This document shows, piece after piece, positions 32,356-40,740 of a stretch of 64,000 nt of DNA. The stretch comes from Syntrophopropionicum sp964397525 (GTDB taxonomy: Bacteria; Bacillota; Desulfotomaculia; Desulfotomaculales; Pelotomaculaceae). The DNA lies in the NCBI GenBank assembly GCA_964397525.1, contig CAYNIY010000001.1:44874-108873 (forward strand). Reading direction: 5' to 3'. The notes under the pieces were generated by a model that saw only the letters and a program-made list of their open reading frames with translations, was not told the origin of the DNA and did no database searches. How positions within the stretch are numbered: the first letter of the stretch is position 1; each line of letters opens with the position of its first letter. The position numbers and the translations under genes were made by a program.

Positions 32356-35126
32356 GCGTCGAGTGTTTCCACTGCTATATTCTGCCAGTCATAAACAGTT
32401 AATACTTTCTTCCAGGCACGCCTGGTAAGGTCCCTGGCCAATCCCGGATTCACCAGGACCTCCCTGATGTAATAGGCCAGAATATCCGGCCTCCCAGGGG
32501 GGGTTTTGTAGCCATCTATGCCGTGTGCTATGACCTCACTTAAACCACCCGTGTCCGATACAATAACCGGGATCTGGGCAGCCATAGCCTCAAGAGCGAC
32601 GATGCCGAAAGGCTCATATAGGCTTGGAAAAACAGCGACATCCGCCTGCTTTAATTGATAATTTCTTTGTGTCTCATTCAGGAAGCCCAGAAACTCAACC
32701 TTTCCTGCCAGACCCAACTCCTCGACCCTGGTTTTTAAGTAATCAGTATACGGCCCCGTACCGCCCACCAGGAGTTTTAGTTCCGGCAGCTGGGGGAGTA
32801 GGTGGGTGACAGCCTCCAGGAGAACCTGGACTCCTTTTTCAGGCACCAGGCGGCCAATGAATAATACCGTCTTCACAGCTGTTTGTGACTCTTTTTCACC
32901 GGGAACTAGCTGTCTGGGTATACCCAGGTTGGCCGGATCAACCCCGTTGGGAATGAAAAATACCTTGTTCCTGGAGACACCAAAAAGCCCCGTAATCTCT
33001 TCTACCATGTAGCTGCTGCAGCAAATTACCACATCGGCTGTTTTAACCAGCCTTTCCTCCAGGTTATGGATCCGGCGCTGTATTTCGTTGTGAATGCCCC
33101 GGTTGCGGCCGTATTCCGTGGCATGGATGGTGGCGGCCAGGGGCAAACGGTTGTTTGCGCTTAATCTAATGGCTGCATCCTGTACCAGCCAGTCATGGGC
33201 GTGAATTATTTCAAATTTCTCTGTGTTCATCAAGCTGCTTGCCTTATCGACCATAGCCCTGTTTAACTGTTCCACCCAAATCATAAAATCTGTGGCTGTC
33301 AAGTCATGCGCCTTTATCCGGTGGACATGCACTCCGCCGACAAGCTGGTATTCATCTGCTCCTTCTACCGGGCAGGTGATCACGTGGATATTTTCACCAA
33401 GACGGGCCAGCGCCCTGGATAGGTCATTAACATGACGGGCCAATCCACCCACAGTTTTTGGTGGGAACTCCCAGGACAGCATCAATATCTTTAATGGTTC
33501 CCTGCCCAATTTGCCTCCGGGCCGGCTGAACCGGCTCAGGCGGTAGTGGCGGCTGTAAACAGAGTAGTCTATGTCCGGAAAAATATTGTCTTCTTTTTCA
33601 AGTTCAGCCAGTTCCTTTTCATCAATATCCCCCTCCGCCAAGCGGGCTGTCAGGCTGTTAAAACGGTTGATGTGATCGCTGGTGCGCTGGACGGCGTACT
33701 GCACCGCAGTACCTGTCTTAATGATGAAAGCCCAGTCGCTGCTCTGCGCCAGCAGTAATTCCCGCGCCGCCTGGTTGAGAGCCCGGCGGACAGATCCCCC
33801 GGCATTGGGATTCAAATCGGCAAGGTCAACCATCGTAGCCTCAGCCCGGTGCAGGTGCCTGTATATCCAGTCATTGCTGGGATTCAGCCAAACTTCGTTG
33901 TATCCTCCTTCTCCCCAACTGGAAGCCGCCAGGTCAACAACCTGGTTTTCAACATAATCCCCCAGATAAGCGGCGGGAGTGGTCAGCTTAACCCCGTAGT
34001 TTCCTGAGTCTATGGCGCGGCAGAAATGCTCCAGCCACATCGGCCCCTCGTACCACCAGTGGCCAAAAAGCTCCGCGTCATATGGCGCGACAACAATTGG
34101 CTTGCGATCCATCCATCCAGCCAGATCTTTGATCTGAAGCTCCCGCTTGTATGCAAAATCCTTGGCATCACCGGCAGCCTTTTCCTCGGCAATTTCCGGC
34201 TGGTAGGCTTCTTTATAGTCTCCCTGGCCGGTTATGCGATAATATTTCAGACCCGTATCACAGCGGATATTACCGCCGGGCAGGCAGTCCGCAAGGTAAT
34301 CCAGATCCAGGTCGAAGCCGATATCGCGGTAAAACTCGCGGTAATATGGATTGCCCGGATAACCGGCGTGCCTGTCCCAGACCTGACGTGAGCTTTCCGG
34401 GTCACGGCCGAAAGCAGCTACGCCTGACCGGCAGTAAACCGGCGCATATACTCCGTAACGGGGAACCGGCGTGGAAAGGTTGATGCCATGTGTTTCAACA
34501 AAAAAATAACGGAGTCCGAAATCTTTTAATATATTATCCACACCGGGAACATAAGCACACTCCGGCAGCCAGATCCCGGCCGGCGGCCTGCCAAAATTCT
34601 GGATATACTGTTCCACGGCAACCTGCACCTGCACCCGCCTGGCCTCCTGCTTCATGATCAGCGGCAGGTAACCGTGGGTTGCGCACGTGGTTATCACTTC
34701 CAACACCCCCAGGGCCTGGAGGCTCTGGATCGGCAGGATCAAACTGCCACCGTAATCGTTTTCGAAGGACCGGCGCAGTTCATTTAAAAGACGATAGTAC
34801 ATTAACGCTACGTTTTTAAAGGTTTGGTCGTTTTTGTTTCTGTCAATTTCTAACTCCGCCAGCTTAATCATCTTGTTAAGGTGCCGCAAGTACCTTTCCT
34901 GCAGCAGTTGGTCATTCAGCATGCTGATCAGCGGCGGTGACAGGGAAAGGGTTATCCTGAAATTCACACCGTCCTTTACCAGTTTTTCAAAGGATCTAAT
35001 TAATGGCAAATAGCATTCAGTTATGGCTTCAAAAAGCCACCGCTCCTCCATTACCCCCGGGTCTTCCGGGTGGCGGATATATGGCAGGTGAGCATGCAAC
35101 ACGAGCGCGAAATATCCTTCCGTCAC
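32356..35126 (-). CDS. GH57 alpha-glucan branching enzyme fused to GT4 glycosyltransferase (3' end in gap)
   Basis: 923 residues visible, GTG start with AGGAGG upstream. Residues about 1-525 are a GH57/DUF1957 domain: HAHLPYIRHPED, IWLPECAYVPG with the nucleophile Glu, and APYDAELFGHWWYEGP with the second catalytic Asp. Residues about 560-923 are a GT4 (glycogen synthase-like) domain: MLSWEFPPKTVGGLARHV, IHAHDWL, FIPNGVD, VLFIGRLVPEKGV, PSLYEPFGIVALEAMA. A single protein could thus extend and branch an alpha-glucan. The end of the GT4 domain is close to the gap, so only a few residues are probably missing. Likely cytoplasmic storage-polysaccharide synthesis; no other glg genes are in view. 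Confidence 0.88.
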
Positions 35127-35140
35127 AATTACAGCCTCCT

Positions 35141-35175
35141 GAAAAAAATAAATCCATGCTACAATTATAGCATGG
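35141..35175 (-). terminator. Hairpin with T-tract between the Fur-family gene and the GH57-GT4 gene
   Basis: A perfect 8-bp inverted repeat, CCATGCTA (35154-35161) and TAGCATGG (35168-35175), with a 6-nt loop, is followed on the minus strand by ATTTATTTTTTT. It lies 20 bp past the fur-type stop codon, so it is a good intrinsic terminator. The arm and loop also contain TATAAT, which could double as a -10 for the next gene. Confidence 0.72.
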
Positions 35176-35195
35176 AAAAATAACCTGGCCGCAAA

Positions 35196-35645
35196 TTATT
35201 TAGCCGCCCCGCACTGTCTGCAGATCCCGAATATCTTGAGCTGGTGGTCAGTGACAGTAAAGTTGTGCTTTATGCTTACACGGTTTTCAAGCTCCTCCAG
35301 GAGGTCTTCATTCACTTCGATAATACTGCCGCATTTTATGCAGATGAGGTGGTGATGGTGGTGGTGATCCTTCCCTTCTTCAGTACCGAATTCGTATCGC
35401 TTGCGACCATCGCCAAAATCAATGGCGTGGATCAAGCCAAACTCCTGGAAAAGTTCCAGGGCCCTGTAAACAGTCGCCAGGCCCACATCTGGAGCTTCTT
35501 TCTTAACCAGGTTGTAAACCTCTTCAGCGCTTAAATGTTTGCCTTTGTTTTCCAGGAGGACCTTCAAGGTCAATTCCCGTCGCGTGGTAAGTTTTGATTC
35601 TCTGGCCTTGAGTTTTTCTCCGATGTCAGAAATTACTTTTTCCAT
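35196..35645 (-). CDS. Fur-family metalloregulator
   Basis: 149 residues from ATG at 35645 (MEKVISDIGEKLK), with GGTGGTG upstream; an ATG at 35690 in the same frame has no ribosome site. The winged helix has SAEEVYNLVKKEAPDVGLATVYRALELF (core DVGLATVYRALELF) and FGDGRKRYE. The metal domain has a His-rich DHHHHHHLICIKCGSI, then HQLKIFGICRQCG, so the CxxC pairs for structural zinc are complete. The His cluster and DHQLKIFGIC are closer to Fur than to PerR. An operator-like 15-mer lies just upstream (35700-35714) and feoAB are two genes away, so iron control is the best guess. Confidence 0.9.
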   Translation of the reverse strand: MEKVISDIGEKLKARESKLTTRRELTLKVLLENKGKHLSAEEVYNLVKKEAPDVGLATVYRALELFQEFGLIHAIDFGDGRKRYEFGTEEGKDHHHHHHLICIKCGSIIEVNEDLLEELENRVSIKHNFTVTDHQLKIFGICRQCGAAK

Positions 35646-35699
35646 TTTGACACCACCATTCGGACTTTTTACCAGGTATTCTGAAAACATTCGAGTAAA

Positions 35700-35714
35700 T
35701 TACAATAATTATTT
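35700..35714. promoter_or_regulatory. Fur/PerR-box-like 15-mer upstream of the Fur-family gene
   Basis: TTACAATAATTATTT matches 11 of 14 scored positions of the PerR box TTATAATnATTATAA and 10 of 14 of the Bacillus Fur box TGATAATnATTATCA. It lies 55 bp before the regulator start and overlaps the end of the dacF-like gene. Autoregulation would fit. The region is AT-rich, so chance similarity is possible. Confidence 0.4.
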
Positions 35715-36944
35715 GATCACTGGATGAACGTAGTAGTTTTTTCTACGTTTTTTCAATACCAGGCGTCTCCGTTTGATATCCAAGTAGCAAAGCAAAATAA
35801 ATACGGCTGCAAGCAGAAGCACAAAAATCAGCAGCCAGAACCACCATTTGGCTGTCAGTTTTCTCTTTATGTCACCCTGCAGGACCAGGTCAACTCTCCC
35901 CAGCTCTGTGTCCCCGCTGTAAAGAACCAGTTCACCTGCTTTGCTCCCCGCTTTTGCCGGGGCAGTTATCTTTTCATTCGGCAGGACTTTTTGTCTGATC
36001 TCAGGTTGGCTGCCAACAGGAAAACTGTATGATATGATTTCCCCGGTAACAACCGGCGCAGTTTTTAACACACCATACTTAACCGGTACATCGGCAGCAT
36101 ATGCGCCTGACTCATACAGCCTTACGGTATTAAAGCCTGTGAATCCGTAATCCAAAAGGCTGGCAGAATCAGTCCAGATATTGTTTCCTTCACTTTTCAT
36201 CACCACAGCCAGCAGTTCCCTGCCGTCTCTGGCGGCAGCTGTAACCAGGCATTGCCCTGCATCATCGGTATAACCGGTCTTGATCCCTATGGCCCCGTCA
36301 TAATTCCACAGCATTTTGTTGTGGTTGCCGAGATAGGTCTGAGCTTCCGGATCATCCCGCTCTATAGTCTTTACCTTTGTTGCGACAATTTTTCTGAACT
36401 CCGGGTTTTGCATGGCATAACGGGCTATCCTTGCCATATCAAGAGCGGTGCTGTAATGGCCAGGGTCCGGCAGCCCGTTGGGATTGTTGAAATGTGTGTC
36501 TGCAGCACCGATTGCAGCAGCCTTCCTGTTCATTATCTGGACAAAACCTTCGACTGAACCCCCGATATGATTAGCAATGGCCACAGCAGAATCGTTTCCT
36601 GAATTCAGCATCAGCGCATAAATCAGGTCTTCAAGAATAATCCGCTCCCCCTCCTGCAGCCCGATAGCCGATCCTTCAACCAGGCTGGCTTCCAGGGGAA
36701 TTGTAACCAGATCCCTCATTTTGCCGCTCTCCAAAGCGATAATCGCGGTGAGGATTTTTGTTGTACTGGCCGGATAAATCCTTTCTTTTGCATTCTTCTC
36801 AAAAAGCAACTGCCCGTTAACAGGGTCCAGCAGCACGGCTGCCTCTCCTGTGACTGCCGGAGCAGCAGCGGCGGCTAGAGGTCCGGCGATCTGGGATACC
36901 AGTAGTATTGTCAAGAATACCCATAAGTATATCTTGTTCCGCAT
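35709..36944 (-). CDS. D-alanyl-D-alanine carboxypeptidase (DacF/PBP5-like)
   Basis: 411 residues from ATG at 36944 (MRNKIYLWVF), with AGGTAGGT upstream; the open frame to 37031 is not needed. A signal peptide (about 1-28, ending AAAAAP) leads to the S11 peptidase domain: YPASTTK (SxxK), NSGNDSA (SxN) and GIKTGYT (KTG). A PBP5 C-terminal beta domain follows, and near the end a membrane helix (WWFWLLIFVLLLAAVFILL, core WLLIFVLLLAAVFI) with a basic cytoplasmic tail anchors it to the membrane. It trims terminal D-Ala from stem peptides. DacF homologues in spore formers act in cortex modification, but a housekeeping role is equally possible. Confidence 0.94.
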   Translation of the reverse strand: MRNKIYLWVFLTILLVSQIAGPLAAAAAPAVTGEAAVLLDPVNGQLLFEKNAKERIYPASTTKILTAIIALESGKMRDLVTIPLEASLVEGSAIGLQEGERIILEDLIYALMLNSGNDSAVAIANHIGGSVEGFVQIMNRKAAAIGAADTHFNNPNGLPDPGHYSTALDMARIARYAMQNPEFRKIVATKVKTIERDDPEAQTYLGNHNKMLWNYDGAIGIKTGYTDDAGQCLVTAAARDGRELLAVVMKSEGNNIWTDSASLLDYGFTGFNTVRLYESGAYAADVPVKYGVLKTAPVVTGEIISYSFPVGSQPEIRQKVLPNEKITAPAKAGSKAGELVLYSGDTELGRVDLVLQGDIKRKLTAKWWFWLLIFVLLLAAVFILLCYLDIKRRRLVLKKRRKNYYVHPVIK

Positions 36945-37035
36945 TATACCTACCTTAATGATTAAATGTTTTACCGTGATATTTTTTACCAGAGGTATTA
37001 TATCATATGGGAATGTTATAAGCCTAGACAAGACA

Positions 37036-39006
37036 TCAGTTTAGTTTTTTATTGGTTTTCCACAGTGGCCTTTTCCTGAACAAAGCCAGCAGTCCGAACG
37101 TTACCATGACCATCAGGCCGGACAATACCGGGATCTGCAGGTAGCCAAACCTATTGGAATATTCCAGCAGGCGTGTTGCGCCGCCGCCGATCAGAAAAGC
37201 CAGGCAGAAAACAGTGAGCCAGATAATAGTTCCCTCACGCCACCCGCGCTCTTTGAAGATCACCATCGTTGAAGCTATGCAGGGCACTGTGAGAGAAAGG
37301 GTGAGCAGCACAACAAAATTTTGCAGCGGCAGCATGTGCAGGCTGAGAATGGCGGCAGCGCCGAACTCCTTCCTGATAAAACCCATGATTAAAATATCAG
37401 CAATTTCCGGAGGCAGGTGCAGCCAGTTTACAGTCACCGGCGCCAGGAAATTTCGCAGTCCGTTCAGCATCCCCGTGACATCCAGAATTCCCAGGAACAA
37501 CGTCCCTCCAGCAAATATCGGGAGGGCCTCTGTGATAAACTGGTAAGTCCGGCCCCATGTTTTTGTCAGAACGTTTTTGAATTTCGGCAGGCGCAGAGGC
37601 GGCAGTTCAATCAACAGGGGGGTTATACCTCCCGGCAAAAAGGTACTGAGTATGGTTCCGGTACAGACCAGAAGACAAAACATAAAAAGAACGAACAAAA
37701 ACATATATGATGCACCCTGGCCGGCAAGTATGGCGATGATGATCGACAGCTGTGCAGAGCACGGAACACAAAGCGCCAGGAGGAATATTGCTATCCGGCG
37801 TTCCCGGTCGGATGACAACATTCTGGTAGTGATGAAGGCCATGGTAACACAGCCAAAACCGAGGATCAGGGGAATAACAGCCTGCCCGTTCAGGCCAAGA
37901 CCGGACAGGTTCCGGTCAACAAGGGTGGCGATCCTGGGAAGATAACCCGTGTCTTCCAGCATAGAAAGGACCAAAAATATTCCCAGCACCAGCGGCAGCA
38001 GGAGTCCGATCAAGTAAGTCACTGTAAGGGTAAAAACGCCGTACTGTCCGGCAAGAAGCGTATTCGGCACTGAGCCAGGCGAGGTAAAAACAGCCAGCAT
38101 AGAACGGACAGCCGGCTCATAATGATTGATCATGAACTCCCCGGTTTTGTCAACAATAAAACCGGCCAGAAAAACACCAATCAATTCATAAACGGCCAAA
38201 AGGGTTATTGCCAGCAGCGGAAAACCAGTGACCGGACTGAGCATCCAGCGCCCCAGCTTTGAGGTAAAACTCGCGCCTTCGCTGATATCACGCACAACCT
38301 GAGAAACAATTTGATTAACCTTGTCCCGTCTCTCAAGATAAAGAGCCTCCCTCTCCGTCCCGGGATCCATACTGTACCTTGCGCTGATGACCGGATCTCC
38401 CTCCAGGATCAAAAGAGCTTCCGCCCTGCCCGCGGGCGGGTGAATTTTATTAATCTTCTCCATTAGGTTGGGGTCTACGCGGCCAGGCATGGCAAATTTA
38501 ATCTTTTTCTGCAAGTCAGCCATCCCAACGCCGCTTTCCGCAATCATGGAAACAACCGGGACGCCCAGCATTTTCTCCAGGAGAGGTATGTTAATCTGAA
38601 TACCCTCTCGTTCGGCATCATCGATCATATTAAGCACCACAACCAACGAAATGCCCATGTCGATAATCTGTTGGGTCAAAAACAGGTCCTGCTCCAGGTG
38701 GACTGCATTAACAACATTGATCACGACATCAGCAGAGAGCACGATATCCCTCGTAATTGTTTCCTCTTCGCTATAAGAAGAGACGCCATAAACCCCGGGG
38801 GTATCAATCAACACGTCGCTGCCGTAACGGCCGCAGGCCATGTTAAGTGTGGTCCCGGGGTAATTTGATACGTCCATGTAAAGTCCCGTCAGGGCATTAA
38901 AAATAACCGATTTGCCCACATTTGGGTTACCGGCCAGTACAATTTTAATTCCACCGGCCGGAACAATTTCATTCCTGCTTATTTTATCCAAAAACCGTTT
39001 CACCAC
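37036..39006 (-). CDS. feoB: Ferrous iron transport protein FeoB
   Basis: 656 residues. N-terminal G domain: AGNPNVGKS (G1), DVSNYPGTT (G2), IDTPGVYG (G3) and LNMIDDAE (G4), then a GDI-like helical region. The membrane part has two Gate domains of the nucleoside-transporter type (LVDRNLSGLGLNGQAVIPLI, core GLNGQAVIPLILGFGC, and a second repeat near LMGFIRKEFGAAAI) plus core helices. It imports Fe2+ across the cytoplasmic membrane. The start is GTG (two in tandem). FeoA lies 80 bp upstream. Length is typical of FeoB proteins that lack the FeoC-like tail. Confidence 0.96.
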   Translation of the reverse strand: MVKRFLDKISRNEIVPAGGIKIVLAGNPNVGKSVIFNALTGLYMDVSNYPGTTLNMACGRYGSDVLIDTPGVYGVSSYSEEETITRDIVLSADVVINVVNAVHLEQDLFLTQQIIDMGISLVVVLNMIDDAEREGIQINIPLLEKMLGVPVVSMIAESGVGMADLQKKIKFAMPGRVDPNLMEKINKIHPPAGRAEALLILEGDPVISARYSMDPGTEREALYLERRDKVNQIVSQVVRDISEGASFTSKLGRWMLSPVTGFPLLAITLLAVYELIGVFLAGFIVDKTGEFMINHYEPAVRSMLAVFTSPGSVPNTLLAGQYGVFTLTVTYLIGLLLPLVLGIFLVLSMLEDTGYLPRIATLVDRNLSGLGLNGQAVIPLILGFGCVTMAFITTRMLSSDRERRIAIFLLALCVPCSAQLSIIIAILAGQGASYMFLFVLFMFCLLVCTGTILSTFLPGGITPLLIELPPLRLPKFKNVLTKTWGRTYQFITEALPIFAGGTLFLGILDVTGMLNGLRNFLAPVTVNWLHLPPEIADILIMGFIRKEFGAAAILSLHMLPLQNFVVLLTLSLTVPCIASTMVIFKERGWREGTIIWLTVFCLAFLIGGGATRLLEYSNRFGYLQIPVLSGLMVMVTFGLLALFRKRPLWKTNKKLN

Positions 39007-39086
39007 CGGTTAACTTTAATTTAGCGCGGTGCTTCAGCTACCCTTTTTATGGAAATTAGACTTATCTCGTCTGTTGAAAAGCAGTA

Positions 39087-39305
39087 CTAATAAGGTTCAA
39101 CAAGGATAGTCCTGGCCAGGTTCCTGCCGATAGCTATTTCCTGTTTGTTCCTGGCGACCACAACAGGGCCCGCGGGCACAACCTCACGGCAGGTAATCAC
39201 AGCTCCTTCAGATATGCCAAGGCGGAGAGCCTGAACCCGGATCAGATCGTTGGGAATGCTGGTTATCTTTATAACCTGGCCTTTTCTGGCTTCATCCAGT
39301 TTCAA
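39087..39305 (-). CDS. feoA: Ferrous iron transport protein FeoA
   Basis: 72 residues from a TTG at 39305 with a perfect AGGAGG 7 nt upstream (MKLDEARKGQVIKI). The open frame extends to 39365, but those residues cover the promoter region. SH3-like FeoA fold: LDEARKGQ, IRVQALRLGISEGA, PVVVARNKQEIAIGRNLA (core ARNKQEIAIGRNLA). It binds the cytoplasmic side of FeoB and tunes transport. A strong promoter and a Fur-box-like site lie just upstream. Confidence 0.93.
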   Translation of the reverse strand: MKLDEARKGQVIKITSIPNDLIRVQALRLGISEGAVITCREVVPAGPVVVARNKQEIAIGRNLARTILVEPY

Positions 39306-39343
39306 TATTTGCCCTCCTGAATTATGACAGCCATCATACAAAA

Positions 39344-39404
39344 TGATAAAGATAACCGTTCTCATTAATCAATTCATTATAGGAAAGAATAAAAAAAATA
39401 TCAA
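39344..39404 (-). promoter_or_regulatory. feoA promoter with a Fur-box-like site
   Basis: On the minus strand TTGATA (-35, 39399-39404) and TATAAT (-10, 39376-39381) are exactly 17 bp apart. Between the -10 and the start codon, the 15-mer at 39344-39358 reads TGATAAAGATAACCG on the plus strand and matches 10 of 14 scored positions of the Bacillus Fur box. Iron repression by Fur is the expected control of feo genes. The promoter is strong evidence; the operator is weak. Confidence 0.6.
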
Positions 39405-39440
39405 CAACAATTTTTAATCTGCTGCAGGCTTTTAAAAATA

Positions 39441-39477
39441 TTTTCATGGTTACACATAGTGTATAATAAAGTATAAT
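39441..39477 (+). promoter_or_regulatory. Possible promoter of the MFS gene
   Basis: TATAAT occurs at 39462-39467 and again at 39472-39477, with a weak -35-like TTTTCA at 39441-39446. The region is divergent from the feoA promoter. Spacing is not ideal (15 bp), so the assignment is tentative. Confidence 0.35.
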
Positions 39478-39519
39478 ATCACCGAAACAACCTGAAGCTA
39501 AGGGAGTGGCCCCTAAATA

Positions 39520-40716
39520 TTGCATGAGCTGAAGATAATCCTGACTTCAAAAAAAGAACTCGGCCTGCTGCTGGTCTTTTTTTTAGTGGAATTCACAAGA
39601 GGAGCTTTTTTTCTTACCTTTCTGCCTCTCTATGCCGTTAATTACCTGGGTATATCAGTTGTCTCAGCCGGACTGGCAGTATCTGCCCACTACCTGATGG
39701 AAACCCTTTTTAAAGGCGCTGCCGGCTGGCAATTGGACCGCAAGGGTTATCCGGTCTTGCTCCTTGGAATGCTGCTGGGTCTGACATCTCTTGTAACTAT
39801 GAAGTCTTACAGCCATCCAGTTGTCTTAATGCTTGGCTCAGCACTTTTTGGCCTGGCTGTTTCCCCGGTATGGCTGGCGGTGATCAGTGGCATAGCGCCG
39901 GTTCAGCTGAAGGAGCGAGCTACCCGCATGGGCATTGTTTTTGCTGTTTGGCTGATTGGTGGCGGTGGCGGCCCGGTGGTGATAAACTTTTTTATTGCCC
40001 GGGATTATGACACGGCCTTCTGGCTGTTGATCGTCCTCTGGTCAGCGGCCCTGCTCCTGACCTTACTCACCATCCCCGTGATGGAATGCAGGTCCGGTGC
40101 GGCTTCAGGCTTTTCATTCTGGAAAGAAGTTTCCCGGATGGCGGAAAACCAGTTATTTAAAAAGGTGCTAATACCCGGTATGTTTCTGCAAACCATGACG
40201 GGCGGGCTTTTGCTCCCACTGCTTCCCCTGTATGCTCAGAACAAGATCGGGCTCACTCCGAGTCAGTATGCCGTAATGCTCCTAGCCGGTGGGGCGGCTG
40301 CAGCTTTTTCCTTCCTGCCAATGGGGCATCTTGCCGATCATTTCAGGCTCAAAACGCTGCTGGGCAGCGGTTTTGCCATGAGCGCAATCTCCCTGCTCCT
40401 CTTCTCATTAGTAGCCCGTGAGCCACTCAGCGCTTATTTGCTGGCCGGGCTGGTAGGCTTATCATATGCTGTCGTCCTGCCAGCCTGGAACAATCTCCTG
40501 GCGAAGGCAATCCCACCTGAGAGGCAGGCGACTGGCTGGGGTGTTTTTGCCACCGTTGAAGGTATGGGCATTGCCGTCGGGCCAGCCCTCGGCGGAATTA
40601 TGGCCAAGACCTATGAGATATCATCTGTCCTGATTCTATGTGCTGTGCTGTTGGCAGCCATGTCCTGCTTTTATTTTTTATATCCTGTTGAAAAGATTAT
40701 CACCAAGACTAAATAA
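39520..40716 (+). CDS. MFS transporter
   Basis: 398 residues, about 12 membrane helices, TTG start after AAGGGAG. The loop-2 MFS signature appears as AAGWQLDRKGYP, and its counterpart after helix 8 as GHLADHFRLK; the pattern GLVGLSYAVVLPAWNNLLAKA (core LVGLSYAVVLPAWN) resembles drug/sugar efflux permeases of the YttB/MdtG type. The substrate is unknown. The gene starts a plus-strand group followed 24 bp later by the deacetylase, which hints at export of, or resistance to, an envelope-related compound, but this is only context. Confidence 0.85.
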   Translation: MHELKIILTSKKELGLLLVFFLVEFTRGAFFLTFLPLYAVNYLGISVVSAGLAVSAHYLMETLFKGAAGWQLDRKGYPVLLLGMLLGLTSLVTMKSYSHPVVLMLGSALFGLAVSPVWLAVISGIAPVQLKERATRMGIVFAVWLIGGGGGPVVINFFIARDYDTAFWLLIVLWSAALLLTLLTIPVMECRSGAASGFSFWKEVSRMAENQLFKKVLIPGMFLQTMTGGLLLPLLPLYAQNKIGLTPSQYAVMLLAGGAAAAFSFLPMGHLADHFRLKTLLGSGFAMSAISLLLFSLVAREPLSAYLLAGLVGLSYAVVLPAWNNLLAKAIPPERQATGWGVFATVEGMGIAVGPALGGIMAKTYEISSVLILCAVLLAAMSCFYFLYPVEKIITKTK

Positions 40717-40740
40717 AACAACACAGACAGAGGCTATTTC

